Below, piece by piece: positions 50,798-64,000 of a stretch of 64,000 nucleotides of DNA. The notes under the pieces were generated by a model. That model saw only the letters and a program-made list of their open reading frames with translations, was not told the origin of the DNA and made no database searches. This stretch comes from Amblyornis subalaris (taxonomy: Eukaryota; Chordata; Aves; Passeriformes; Ptilonorhynchidae), in NCBI GenBank assembly GCA_018881555.1, contig JACAXG010000070.1, positions 248,001 through 312,000 on the forward strand. Direction: 5' to 3'. Numbering within the stretch: the stretch's first letter is position 1; the number at the start of each line of letters is the position of its first letter. The position numbers and the translations under genes were made by a program.

Positions 50798-50838
50798 CAG
50801 CAAAGCATTTGGAACAGAGATTCATAGTCTTGCTGGAC
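50798..50838 (-). CDS. ZFAND3: ZFAND3 exon 2 (second half of A20-type zinc finger)
   Basis: This is an internal coding exon of 41 nt on the minus strand. The acceptor is a long T-rich tract ending TTTTTGCCCCAG (on the + strand, 50839-50870). The donor is GTAAGTG (+ strand 50791-50797). Reading 1 nt + 13 codons + 1 nt gives SSKTMNLCSKCFA, with the final G starting the next codon. From memory this matches vertebrate ZFAND3, where the segment follows CPCGFWG and precedes DFQKKQ. It supplies the second Cys-x2-Cys zinc-binding pair (CSKC) of the A20 finger, and the first pair should lie in exon 1. ZFAND3 pairs an N-terminal A20 finger with a C-terminal AN1 finger and has been reported as a nuclear regulator. 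The other two frames are also open over so short a stretch (one reads VQQDYESLFQMLC), so the assignment rests on the peptide match plus exact splice boundaries and phases. No other ZFAND3 exon was found in the window. Confidence 0.9.
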
Positions 50839-53325
50839 CTGGGGCAAAAAATAAAAAAAAAAATAGAGCTAAAAAATTCATTGTATTTCTAGTCAATACA
50901 GGAAAGTTTTTGGGGGAATAAAGGAAGGGTACAGAGAAGGTAAGAACTTAAATGGCTAGGAATCAAAGGTAAGTGGCTAGAAATGGCTGAACTAGAAAAC
51001 AGAGTATGGGAAGAAACTTTGTACAGTAATCTCTTTCCAAGACATGACTTCCACACATTTACCTCATATATGAAAAAAAACTTACTTTACCATTCAATGT
51101 ATATGTTACACTTTCATCATTCAAATTTTTCTACTGCAATATGATAATAATGATAGACAGGAAGCACCAATCCATTCCACTTGAATATTAGACTCCTTGG
51201 CAACAGCTTTGCAGTCCTGACAAATCCTGAATACAATACAGCAATGGAGAGATTAAAGTATTGTACTTATAAGGACACAGACAGATGTGTTCTTGGAAGT
51301 CTAGCTGGAATGGCTTAAGTAGTTATTACCTCAAGCTTATCATTACTACCCTCAGCTGCATCCAGCACTGATTTAAAATAACCTGGCTGACTTTGCACTG
51401 ACATGGACTAGGAGAGTTCATATGATCCACAAGGGTGGCTCAGCTTTGAGGTCAGGAACCTTCAGCTGAGAGAAAAACAGCAAGGGAGCAGCAGCAACAG
51501 CCTTGTAGAAGGCTCCCTGTACTAAGTGTTTATGCATTTATGCCACAAGTGTTCAAACCTCAGAAAGTCAGTAGGCTCACAAGAAAAAAATATTAAGATT
51601 ATAGACCTTTCTAGGGCTACCATGAAAATACCCAAAGCAATATACTAGGTTTCTCCCAGTTTACAAAAACGTTCTCTTCTAACATCACAGCATCTCCTTT
51701 ACAAAGTGACCTGGAGAATATTCTCAAAAGTTCTCCATGTGTTGGAGTATCTTGAGGTAAGAACAACCCGGTTTCTGCGTACACTGCCCAGTATCTGATT
51801 TGTTCAGCATACCTGAATCAGCTCTGCCATTACTTATAAGCATTAATGCCATCCTGGGCAGGTCTGAAAGTACCTATTGATAGGCAAGGTTGTACCAAAA
51901 CTATCCGTGCCCACAAGACCTTTCTGCCTCCTCAGGGCAGCCTCCAGCTGGAACATATTATTTAGCCAAATCAGTTGCACCTTTATCTTTAGAAATATGC
52001 ATACAAGAAACAACCAAGACTACCAAAACAGTTGTTTTCTATCTCCAGCCAAACATGGATAGAATTTTGAGATATCTGTGTCTTACAACACATAAATTAT
52101 AAAAAACTACTTGTTATCTTGAGACAAAAAAATTGACCATTTTTTCAAAGCAATTATATCACAAATTAACATGTATCAGAATTATAGGGGTTTTTTTCCC
52201 CACAGTGTTTGCAGATGGTTATTTTGAATGACTTTCCAGTAACAAAGTAAATCCAGACCTGGTCAATCACATCTTAGTATTAGTCACATCAAAACATTAC
52301 AGATGCTTTTCAATTCATGCACATCTGAAAGCTGGTTTACATCAGGCTCAAAAATTCTATAAGAACACATATCACTGCAGATTTGAGACATAAGCATTTG
52401 CCAGCTATAGCAAGAGCCACAGACACAGGAAAGCTAGTTTTAAATGCAGACAGTATGTGCACAAGAGAAAAGTTAATTCCCAGGAAAAGAAAAGCAGAAT
52501 AGCATTTGTAGCCATACAAATATATCATCAGATTGGTAGATATCCAAAGATTCAATATCTATGTTGACAGTCTGCACAGATTATCTACCTTCAACAGAAC
52601 TGCAATTAAAAAAAGCATGGTGAGTCAACACCTACAGCATTAGTGTGCTGCAGTTCAGTACTCACTGCTTATGGGTTAGACCTTCTGGAGCAGCTCAATA
52701 TGCCAGGCAGGACCTTCTCTGCAAAGCCATTAAACCCCAGGGGCAGCAAAGAAAAAGAAAGGCAGAGTTCAGCTGGTTCATACTGATGACATTGGAATGG
52801 GCAATGACAAATGTTTTTAGTGGTATAATCAACCATCTCAGCTGTTAAATATCAATCCAAAGCCTCACATAATATTTACGTATCAGCACACTAACAATGG
52901 AAAACACAGACGCAAACACAACATACAGCTACATGAAAAAGAGAAAAAAGGCAGCCATTTACTTCGAACACACAAAATCCCCTCAGATTTTCTGAAAGGA
53001 CAGCACTATTGGACAAGTGACCTTGTCAGACAAGTAACACTGTTACAGTTTCAAGGATCACTTTCTCTTTGATTCTTGTATGTGCCTTTTCAAGGTATTC
53101 AAGTCAGTCTGAAGCTGCTACATACGATGAGAATCTGAACTTTGAGTGTTTTTATTCTTAGTTTCTTTTACACAGTCACTTATGTGAACAGATATATCAA
53201 CATTACACTAGAACTAAGAAAACAGTAGAGACAGAGTAACAGCATTGATCAACAACCAGCTGCTTTTTGAAAACGCAATATTTAAGTAGAGCAAAAGTTT
53301 TATAAAGAAAATGCATTACACAGTT

Positions 53326-53339
53326 TATATATATATATA
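53326..53339. repeat. Short (TA)n microsatellite
   Basis: About seven TA units lie in AT-rich intron 1. Confidence 0.85.
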
Positions 53340-56300
53340 AAATTTACTAGGTATTATCTGAGAGTCATGTCACTGTCTGCCAAGTGAAATGACAGCTTTT
53401 TGTTACACTGCAAATCCCTCCTCTCCTTGCTAGGATTTCCTCTTTTCAGCAGGCAAGGCTTCACTCACCAGACTTAAAATTGAGAAATCTGCACACTGCT
53501 GTTCTGTCACGAAGCACATCTTGTTAGCCACATCATTGGTTTACATTAATTACTTCTCAGCAACTCCAGAATAAACCACAAGCTCGTACTGCCAAGGAGG
53601 AGCAGGAAAATATAGAATTTCTTTGTTCCTGAGAACCTTCTCAAATATATCATACATCTGCAATATCTGTTATTTCTAGAGATAATTTTATTTGAAACAC
53701 TCAAAGTTCTGAAATGTCAAACAGTCCTGACCATGCCACAGCCCTCTGTTTCCACTTCATAGGAAAAAGATGGTCATGGATGACTTTTAGGGAAGGCAAT
53801 ACAATTCCTGTTTCTAGGAACAAATACTAAAATCCTGGCTGTAATGGTGAATAAGGCACAGCAAAGCTAGAATACAAAGGTAGTCCTTGCAATGAGAATG
53901 GCATGTTTTACAGTGCAATTCTTTAGGCTGACACCCAACACTTATACACCCTTCTATCACCACTGGGTTGGGATATTCAACGTGCTTCTGAACCACATAT
54001 CAAATCACTATGGTTTTTAAATGAACATATTATAGTAATTCCTAGATTTCCCTCATAAAAGTCAGCTTCATGCTGAACAGCACCTAATCCAGAATTACTC
54101 ACAGTACACATTTTATATATACAATATCCCTATAAAATTAGTTTTATACTGATAATTTATAATCTCCACTTGTACATAATTTAAACTGGTATTCAGAAAG
54201 ACATTCATATTCATAGATAAGTCAAATAGAATGGCATTATTGCTGAGGCAGAATATAAAGTTAAACCCTCTTTGAATGTACTGCCATCTGTAAAAATGAA
54301 ACCAATTAACTAAAGTGTGACACAAAATTATTATGTAGATTGGAAACCACAAGGTGAAGCAAGCTCAGAAGGTCAAGTGGCAGACTAAGTTAAAGGCTGA
54401 GGATACTTCATGCCAGCTGGAACACCCCAGAGGCTACAGAACTATTGCATGCAACAGTTCTGCAGGGTTTAGTCTGAAAAAAGTGTGGGTATTAAAATTG
54501 TCTCCACTGCCAAAGAAAGAAACCACTCCCTTAACAACATGGCCATGAAAGCAGTAGCAATGACACAGGGACCTTGAAAGAAGAAAAAATTTACAGAAAT
54601 GGGAAATTCTGGAAGTTATAACATATTTATACTTTAAGCAGGAAAAAAATTGCATGTAAGGGTAAAGATAAAATGCACATTTGAGGTTCTTCAAACCATC
54701 ATCCCTTCCTTGTGCTGTCGTGCGTACAAATCACCATAGCTAAGCAAATGATTTGAGCATTCAGAGAGACATACACAAAGCACCATAAGGTCCTAACCTC
54801 AGTGAGATGCACATCTGCAGCTCCAGCTAAAGGTGCATAATGCAAAATGTGAGCAAGCAAGCGGCATTAAATATCAAAAATCATGTGCTTCAAATCCTAT
54901 ATGTGCTCATATCCTATACCACAACTGATATGTGACCAATTAAGGAAACTGAAGAGATTGCTTCCCTGCTTCCATTTTTATACAGTACTTCCAGTACATT
55001 CTTATGAAGGTGTGGAATGGCCTTATCTGCTCCTTTAAGAGCACTCAATCTTATAAACTCAATTTTATTCTATATACTACTAATTATTCCTTTTACTCCC
55101 TGCCATTTGACAGTACACCATTGCAAGGTACCATCCAAATCAATGCACATTCTACTCTGTCTTCAGNGGAAGCTTGGTTTTCCTACCCTCTCTCCCAGTA
55201 AATGACTATCAATACAAAACCACATCCAGAGAATGCAGTTGAATTCTAGCCATAAATCTCAAAGACAAGACTGCTAGATGCACAGTAGCTGATCAGAATA
55301 AACAGAATCAAGAGACAATCGCAATCTGAAGATTCAAGAACATGTGGAAATTTTGTGCAAAGAGAGTTAAAAAGAAGCATACCAAAATTTGACTGATATC
55401 AAGATATTCACTTTCCAAAAACAACCTTCTGCCAAGAAACTTAGATAGGCACACCTAATAAATAATGAAGGTTTTGTAACAAAATCCTCCATTTTCCAGC
55501 AGATGGTCAGGTGCTTCATAGCTTATCCATTCACCATTAAGAAAAACAAAAGCAAACCAGAAACACTAAAAGCTAATAGTAGCTTTACTCTACACACATG
55601 CCAACGGGCAATACAAAATGCTTAGTTTCACCTGTATTAGCATGCCACCTAGACTTTTTAAGGTAATGGTGAACCAGTATTATTAGTGTAGATGCTCACC
55701 AATAACAAGAATCATGCAGCTGCATCAGAGTAAAAATAAATAAAGATTCTCATACAGGCAGGTATTCTCGATGCTTGAAAAACAACACTAGATAACCATA
55801 ATTCTCAAAAGTAATTTTTGTTCATCTGTCTTTTGATGATGGAAGAATAAGGATTTTGGAGAAAAAATGCTTCCATATAGTATATCCACATTAGACATTT
55901 AATTTTAAAGATATTTAAGCCACAGATGCTAATTAAGTATGACTACAAAATCCCAGACCTTGCATTTTTATCGGAAACAAGGCTTTCCAGCACATCTAGT
56001 AATGGTTTGTTACCATTCAAAAGTTGCTATGACTTGGTAGCAGGAAAATGTATCTACTTCAGTAGCACTGTAATTGCACTGGTGATTAAATGCATTATGT
56101 TAAATGCTTCGTGGTCCCCTTCCAGTGCAGCAATTACAGTGGGATCACAGGGTCACTACAGCACAAATGTATCTTAGCCCCTGAATACCTGTCCAACAAT
56201 GCCAAGCCTTGTATGTTTGAGAAAGATTAACAAAATATGAATCATGTCATTAATTAGTTAAAACTACAAAGATACTCCCTATATGCTCAGCACATACTGT

Positions 56301-59300
56301 GTCATGCATTTTGCAACTTAGGATGACTACACATGTTAAATCAATGCATTTATACTACCGAAGTTAATGATCTGTCACCATTTCCATTATAAAGCAATTT
56401 TCAAAGCCTTAGAACTCTGCTAAGAATTTACTCTGAGCTGAATCCTGGTACATGGCAAAAGCAAAACCATAGCACACACATTTACTTTCATCCAAATAAA
56501 TTAGAAGGATTATTTATTATTAAAAGAAAACCAATTTAATTCTGTATTTCCCTGACACTTTTCATCATTCACTTAGAGCATCTAACGCTTCACCTTGTAC
56601 AGGAGGGAGGTTAATTAGGCTGTGTTAATAAGATCCTCAGTCGTCCTTTGAAAGTTCCGTATATCCTGTACACTAGCTTCTGAAAAAAGCCACTTTACTT
56701 TTCTAAACCAGAAAGTCACCTGACTGATTTCATATATGCTGCATATTTGACATTTATAGTTCCTCTGTAATTGCTTATTTTGTTAAGGGAATATAGGCAA
56801 GGGGTATTGAACAGTTTAAACAATCATTCATATTTTCAAACTGAGGTAGCTCAGTTGTTCTTCATGAATGATGTATACCAAATTCCTTTCAAATAAAGGA
56901 GCAGAAGTGGAGCATGTCAAATGCAGGTGGACCTACAGAGAACTTGGCACCCAGAAGAAGTCACAGGCATTCAGAAACAGATTTTTAAGTGAACTAAAAC
57001 CTGAAATTAAACATCCCACAAATGCATTCAATATCGTCTACTTCATCATCTATTCTACACCTATATGCGCAGTGTTGAAAATTCTAGTTCAATTACAGAA
57101 GTGTTATCAGTAACATTTTTCTATTTTTACTACTACTACTGTGGGTTTTGCTTGAAAAATATCAGTATTTTGGCTCTGGACTCCTCAATTTCACCACAAA
57201 CAATTTGCATGTTGCTTATCATCTAAAGATTTTTGGTAAGCTGCTGAAAATGCTGCTTCATCATGAGCCACATGTTCATACCTCAATTTGAAATGAAATG
57301 GAGGGGCAAACTTTATGAACAGTACAGTGTACTAGTGCAATGCCCTTCTGGCAGCTTTCCACACTCAAAGGATATGCTGATGTAGTCCAGTGAATTAATT
57401 GGATCCTAATTTCTCATTTTTTTCAGTGGGTACACTAAAGCATCCTTTTAAAACTATGACTGAAACATTTCTTTATGCTTTGAATATGCAAAGACACTGA
57501 AGTGCTCAGTTCACAATTAGTCCAGAAAAGAGCATAAACACACAAGAGTATGAGGGGAGAATGTGGAAAATACACATTCCATTTGTGTAAGGTGTTAGCA
57601 AAAATATTACAAAAGGAGTAAAGCAGCTCCTTAGTCTTACAAAAGACACAAAAACACTGACAGAGGTTCAACTGAAAGCCCTCTCCAAAAATTCTTAAAC
57701 TAAACTGCTAAAGAACCCAGTGCATCTAAACTAGCTAAGACAGGTTGTAAGAACTTAGATCTGATTCAACTGGGTTTCTAGCTGAGCTTACAATGTTGCT
57801 GCCCTCCAATGGTTCATATTCCCACAAATACACATCTACACTTTAAAAAAAAAACTCAATCGCAAAATCATATATTGAACATTCCTCTGCCAACTCTTCA
57901 AAATCTTTTTCAAGAAGATGTGTAGTCTACTATTTAAAGGACAATTAAAAGGTTGAAATTCTAAGAGAGTCAAAAAAGCCTTTAGTAAAGTAGGAATAAA
58001 ACTTGAATATTGAGATCTGCCCACTTTTCACCAGTTCCTCAAGGATATTATTTTTCTGTATATTGCAGGTAATAACTAACATTGCCCTATGACAACACAA
58101 TCATCCTCCTGAGATTTACAATACGAGACCATATTAACTTTATCTTTTTCTTCAGATCAGACACTCCAATAAATGCTCTGATGATAAGCAGCACTCAAAA
58201 ATCTATTCCGTTTGTGTTATTCCTTTTACCACAGGATCAGCAATAGATACTAAACACTAAAACATTCTTAGAAAAAAAGCAGCTGGAAGAAGCCTCAAGA
58301 AAGAAACCATTTTGTCCTCTGACTTAAAGGTATGGGTAATTATACATCAAACCTCACCATGAAACCCTCCTAAAATACTTCCTGGCCTGAACTTCCAGAT
58401 TTAGCAAAGAAAGTAAGAAAAAGTTTGATTCTTGCTCATTTTAAGCAGTATGTCTCTTCTCTATGCAAACACATAGAGAAGCATTAAACTTTTTTAATCG
58501 AAGTTATTTTTCTATGGCAAAAATATACTTTAAAATGCCTGCCATTAAAATGACTTAGAATGCTTAGAACTTTCGAATGCTTGGGGGGAAGAACAGCTTT
58601 GCAAAGTATTTCCAAGACTGTATTGTTCATGTCAAGTAACATTTAAAGGGATAAGTTATGTAAACTGGTTTAAAAATGCTGTTGCATAGTAGTATTAACA
58701 AATCACACTAATAAAGTCTGGTCTAAGTACTGTGCCATATGAATTCTCTCAAAAGCTAGCAGATCATCAAAATTATAAAATAATTTGTTGCAGAGCTCTA
58801 CATTTCACGTCTAACAAGTCAAACACTACTCAGGCAGAAAGGAGTTTCAAGTGTTGACCATCCCAAACATGGAGAGAGAGAAAGCACTTGAGGCTGCTTT
58901 ATATGCAAAAGATCTGACAGGATGAGTCAGAATCCAAATCATTATTTTGTCTATTCATTTCTATGAGTTAAAAAGCACAGGAAGCTAGGTTCAGAAATAA
59001 TGCAGCCAAAACAAAGAGGAAAGAGCATCCCTTGGACAAAGCAAGCAAGCAAGCATTACTGTTCTGAGATAGTAAGAAGCTATATCCTATTTAGTAATGA
59101 GCAGGTTGTCCAGCAGAATCTCTCACTTGCCTAGACAACCCCAAAAAGCAGGAATATTTTTTGAATGAGTGACAAACTCCCTTTTACGTTTCTCTGCACT
59201 CCTTGGTTATCGAACTCTTCTGAACTGCACGCCATGGAAGAATTGTAGCACTTCTTGAAAAGCAGCTTAAGAATTTTGACAAGACGCCTGCCATCCTACC

Positions 59301-60837
59301 TTATTACATTGTTCATAAACACACAGGTCTGAAAGAAGTTACCAGTATGGAAGTTAGTGGGCATTCTTCCTCCTCCCCATTTAAAACAGGTTTCAGTATT
59401 CCCCAAAAGTTTAGCTGAACGTTCACAATGGGAAATTCACTTTCTTCCATCCTAGCTTGCCTTGTAAAGTCTCAAGAAGCAATATAGCTCTTCCTCTGGT
59501 CATTGCTGCCTCTACATCTGACTGACTACACATAGTCATTTTCAGCTCTCAGGTGTGAAATTGTAGCTATGTCTCATGATCCTGTTTTAGAAAATAAGAG
59601 TACTTCAGCTCCTCCTTGGGAATTTGAAATTAATCGTATCAAGATTATGCCTGCACTAGGAGCAATCTGCCAGTTAACTAAACTAAACATTCCTGAAAGC
59701 AGATCCACCTATACTGGCAGAAAACAATTCTGCCCTGCTGTTACAAGAAAAATAAAAGAAAGTAAGTAGGAAAAAAACCCAAATATAAAAATTCAGTTTC
59801 AAAAGTGGAATAAACCATCCAGGACTATCTTGCTCTTAGCACAAGCAGGTTTGAACATTCATCTTGGTCACTCCAAAATTTTAGTCAATTTCCTAATACT
59901 CTCAGGTGGTAGTCTGTACCAGATTTTGCATCAGGTAATGAACAGAGGCTCTCATCCTCAAAAAAACCATCCCAGAGTAAAGAAACAGAGTGCAACTCAC
60001 TTGCTATACTGCAGAAATGTTATAAACTAATATTTTTGCTAACACCTTACACAAAGTTTTGGCTCAGAAAAACTTAGGATATTTAAACTTAAGAAGAGAT
60101 CTCCTTTCATATGTAACTTCAGAGTTTTCTAACACAAAGGAGGAGTTCAGCATAATTCCAAGGAATGCAGCATTTCTAACCAGCGTAACACTGCTTATAA
60201 ATTATTCCCTCTGTGTGAAACATTCGACTTCTGAAGCATCTGAAAAAGACTAAATAAACCAAGTAAAATTTACAACAAAGAGTTAAGGAGCAAAACAATA
60301 CAAACACATTTGCAACACCATTTCACGAAGCAAACAAGCCCTCAAAAAAAACCTCAAAACACTAAAGCAAGAACAGTTAGGCTGATAATAATGAAGACTT
60401 ATGCAAAGCAAGACATGAATCTGAACAGAGAAGAAGGTGCAATTTTTTCTTTCCCATAAATGTGCACCCAGGCACAAATTCAAGTAAAGAAATACAAAAG
60501 AAGTTATACACTAACCACCATTAGTTCAATGGAACATGACACTCGATAAGCCAGGACCTACAGCTCCATTGATAGTTCATATAAAGCCGTATCCTCTTTC
60601 CAGAAGTGTTCACTACAAAGTTGCCTTCTCAGAAGCTTCTAAGACACAGTGGATGCTGGCCATGGAAACTGCCTTCAGCCCCGAGACCCTTCACTTGTTA
60701 CAAATGGTGTATGCTCTTTGAAAAATCCCAAATCAGTCCATTAAAAGATAAATCCCAAAGCGTGGGGTGTCGGTGGTACGGAAATCTGCATAATTAAGAA
60801 ATCCAGAATGAAATGGAAGTGCTTGAAAGACTGCATA

Positions 60838-60903
60838 GGTTTTTTTGGGGGAGGGGGAACATTATTTTGGGGGTTTGGTTTGGTTGGTTTTGAGGTTTTT
60901 TTA
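60838..60903 (+). repeat. G/T-rich low-complexity tract
   Basis: T runs, GGGGGAGGGGG, a further GGGGG and GGTTTGG-type units form this tract. It resembles the tract at 1150-1236. It has only three G tracts of three or more within a normal quadruplex span, so it is an imperfect quadruplex candidate. Confidence 0.7.
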
Positions 60904-61671
60904 AGCTATGATTAAAACACTAAACATGAAAGATATTTTAATGTCTGAAAATCTCAGCTGCTCCCTACATTTTCAACACAATTTCCAAGACCTACGCTTG
61001 ACCTAGGGAACACTGCTCAACACCATTCTTTTTCAAGCAAGAGATTTTGGAAAGTTAATGAGTCAACAATGTGGTAGAGTTCAGCAGCTGAACTGCAAGT
61101 AAATGTGCTCCTTCGCTCAAATCCTGTGATTCATATGCCCAGGAGGAACAGCTGCCTCAACTCTGTACTTTATCCAGCTATGTTATTTCAAAATTCTTCT
61201 CAATTTTACTTTGAATAGAAAAACGCTTAAAATAAATTTAACTGGGTTAAAGAACTACACATTAAAATATAGACTGTAATAAACATCCCGAGCCCAAATC
61301 ACTTGAGCCATAGTGTCCAGATTTTGTGGTTGAAAACCACGAAACAACTTTAAAATAATGTAATTCACCACAGTGTCCATCTCTTCCTTTTTTCAACATT
61401 CTGAATGCAAATGCCTGATCTCCAAGAGCAATTACAATAGAAATAGTAGTCCAAGTATTTTCAGGAAGAAAAGAGCATCTTAAATACTTCAGTACAATTC
61501 TAGAAGGAGAAAAAAAAGTTACTTGCTAAATACAGATTTAAAACCTCCTGATCTCTGATATAACAAATTATTATGTTCAATCTTCTCATTAACTACAGTG
61601 AGCTTTCAGGTCTGGTTACTGGTCTTTCTGTAATTGTAGCAATACAATTTGGTTCAACTATAGAAAAACTA

Positions 61672-61699
61672 AGTAGTAGTAGTAGTAGTAGTAGTAGTA
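61672..61699. repeat. (AGT)9 trinucleotide microsatellite
   Basis: Nine uninterrupted AGT units plus one base lie in intron 1. The uninterrupted length makes length variation between individuals likely. Confidence 0.92.
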
Positions 61700-62655
61700 A
61701 AGCAGCTTCAAAACTGGGATGAAGAGCACCCTATGCATTCTTTTAGTGGACAGTATTCCAATCTCTGCTATTTTCTTTTATCACATGTTAATTCCAGATT
61801 ACATGCACCTGACTCACTGAATAAAACTGGCATATTAATAGTCTATGTTTATTCATATCTTCCACAGATAAAACTGAAACTCTTCAAAACAAACACCTGA
61901 TAGAAGAACTCTGTAACAGGAAAGCTGACTACATAAATTTTTGCACATTTAACTTTCTCTGTAAATAATGAAACGATCAAAAAAAAGGATACAATTAAAG
62001 TACTCTTGAGTCTTAATATGTAAATATTAGTAATTATACAGATGCTTTTTAAAGAGACCAATATAATCTTTCCGTTCTCTTTCACAGCTATATGGTCACT
62101 ACTACTGTCATGGCATTGATCAAGAAGTCAACATCATGAGGCAACTTCCGTAAGAACTGAAAAATTCATTGGAATAAACTGGAAACAGTGGCATGACCAT
62201 CAAACTCTATTACTTATTTACTTGATTACCACCTGAGAAGACAGTCGGATCTACAGCAACAATTCTCTAATCAGAAGTTAAATCTTTATTTTCTTAAAGG
62301 TATTAGGACGAATTGGGAGCAAAAGAAATAATGCAGGTGTTGTGATACATATGAGCCAACTTTGAAAATATCTTGTAAATATAATTCTTACGCATTCTTA
62401 AAATCATTTATTTTCCTGGGAGAAGTTTATGGAATGGGTTAAATTGAAAGTGTTTCTAAGAAAGACCAGCTGTGTCCCACAGTGTTCACTAATACAGGAA
62501 GTTATTTAACTGTAAATATTCCACCTGTCTTTTCTTGAGCACATCCTATGAAGAACTGGCAAATTGTTCCAGTGTGTCTAATTGACCTACTAAGGGAAAG
62601 TGGACTGGACTCCAAATCTCAATTTAGCTCTTGGCTTAAAAAGTCTGGAGAACTT

Positions 62656-62673
62656 AAAAAAAAAAAAAAAAAA
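62656..62673 (+). repeat. Poly(A) run of 18
   Basis: A homopolymer A stretch with no recognisable retroelement body next to it. The 73- and 86-codon frames crossing it are artefacts. Confidence 0.9.
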
Positions 62674-64000
62674 TCAGACATGGCAATACCAAAACAGCAA
62701 AGGAAGCTGGGGAGAGACTGCTCATCTTTTATTACGTGGTGCTTATTTCCCCTTGGCCTTCACACATAACCAAGGTCAGATAACTAAATTTAGTGTTTAC
62801 TCAATAAAAACTGTCATGGCTCTATGCACTTTCAAATACACCATCAGCCTAACATCCTAATGGGTTGTACCCACCACCCCTAAAACGATGTAGCATCACA
62901 GAAAAGTACCCACACAGGCAGGAGTTGGCAGACTGCCTCCCTGCTGTGTTACAAAATCCAAACTCTCTGGGTCTCTGCTAGTTTGCACTAACATTTATAA
63001 TTCTCTAGGTACTCTGACATCTGTTAAACATTTTACAACTCAAACTATCAGCACACAAGGGTTTCTGCTGTTGTAAACACTGCATCAGCCAAACTACTAC
63101 AAACACTAAAGAGAATTTAACGTATAAAGGAAATGTATTACAGAAGCAGGCTACCACACTTCAGTACCAGTGGGTGAGTCACAGTAGGACTTACACCAAG
63201 TTCAGAAGATCATCCCTCAGCTCTACAAAATCAAAGTTAAACCACAACCTGCTTACACTGGTATTGCAAAGCTGCAGTGAATGCCATCACTGCACTATTA
63301 TATGATAATTTAGACTGCAATGTCTGCAAATAAGTCTACAGGGAGCAAATACTACTCACCAAAATTAGCATTCAGTAATCAAATACATTTATTGATGTGG
63401 TGGTCTTTTGTATTATTAGAATGGGAAATGCTGAATACTGTAGTAAAGGAAACAGAATAAATCTTACAACTTACTGTATTACAGGATTCAGTATCACATG
63501 CACAGAACAACCCAGAAAATTTACCCAGTATAAAAAAGAAAATATGAGTAATTACACAAAAATGTATCTGTTTGCCTCCTTTTTACACTCTATTACAAGA
63601 ATCCTGGTCTATTTTTTCCTGCTTCTCTTCTCGGCACAATAAAACTAGCAAATCAGAAGGTGAAAGAAAGAACACATTGGGAGGTATTATCACCAAGGAA
63701 AGAATCCATAAAAACAAATATGAATATTTACTATATTTAAATAGAATAAGAGAGTCATTCAAAAAACGCTTGAGCAATGCCAAAGTGAATAATATCATTT
63801 CAATTCACTTCCTGCTCCCTCAGCAAAGGTTTGCAGAAGCTACCACTTCTGCTCTTGAGATTTTAGTAACTTCAGCAGAAGCAAAGAAGTAGTTTGACAG
63901 TCCCAGCAGTTCTACTAATAAGTTTCAAAGTCTTTTATGTGTGTCTATAAAAGTTAAAACAACAACAGACAAAAAGCAAGCGAGATGCTTNCTTTCAGTA

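Larger units (their letters stand above)
50839..64000 (-). other. ZFAND3: ZFAND3 intron 1 (partial)
   Basis: This is AT-rich sequence upstream of exon 2 on the transcribed strand, running off the right edge of the window. I see no CpG-rich promoter, no first exon and no convincing second exon. It contains a (TA)n tract near 53326-53339, an imperfect G/T-rich tract at 60838-60903, an (AGT)9 microsatellite at 61672-61699 and an 18-base A run at 62656-62673. Reading frames of 60-106 codons on both strands show no recognisable protein family. Assignment to intron 1 is inferred from the exon 2 call and the known exon order of the gene. Confidence 0.75.

Overview
The window is vertebrate, and specifically bird, nuclear DNA. 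It is AT-rich, has no long open reading frames, and carries 3' ends of CR1 LINEs (the dominant avian non-LTR retrotransposon) with the typical ATTCTGTG-like tails. It also has several endogenous-retrovirus LTRs of avian type, one of them alpharetrovirus-like. Nothing bacterial, viral-genomic or CRISPR-like is present.

Only one piece of protein-coding sequence is convincingly supported. It is a 41-nt exon on the minus strand (50798-50838), flanked by a strong acceptor (long T-rich tract ending GCCCCAG) and a strong donor (GTAAGTG). In the only frame that makes sense it encodes SSKTMNLCSKCFA, identical as I recall it to the second half of the A20-type zinc finger of ZFAND3. I therefore read the whole window as the inside of the avian ZFAND3 gene, transcribed right to left: part of intron 1 (50839-64000), exon 2, and at least 50.8 kb of intron 2 (1-50797). 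The GC-rich first exon/promoter and exons 3 onward (including the AN1 finger) were not seen and probably lie outside.

Layout, left to right: unique intronic DNA with a G-quadruplex-type motif and a possible intronic terminal exon (1-4182); a 792-bp solo LTR with a perfect 6-bp target duplication (4189-4980); about 21.8 kb of mostly unique intron with small microsatellites; a 365-bp alpharetrovirus-like solo LTR, also with a perfect 6-bp duplication (26745-27109); two CR1 3' ends joined head to tail (27674-28198); about 19.7 kb of mostly unique intron; an older ERVL-like LTR (47912-48357); a CR1 fragment in the opposite orientation (49621-49838); exon 2; and 13 kb of intron 1 with an (AGT)9 microsatellite.

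The open reading frames of 60-120 codons scattered through the window look like chance frames in AT-rich intron or in LTR/CR1 sequence, and I did not annotate them as genes. Several intronic spots have acceptor/donor pairs that could act as cryptic exons. They are given as low-confidence candidates, because such pairs are expected by chance in 64 kb. I found no new biological system here.
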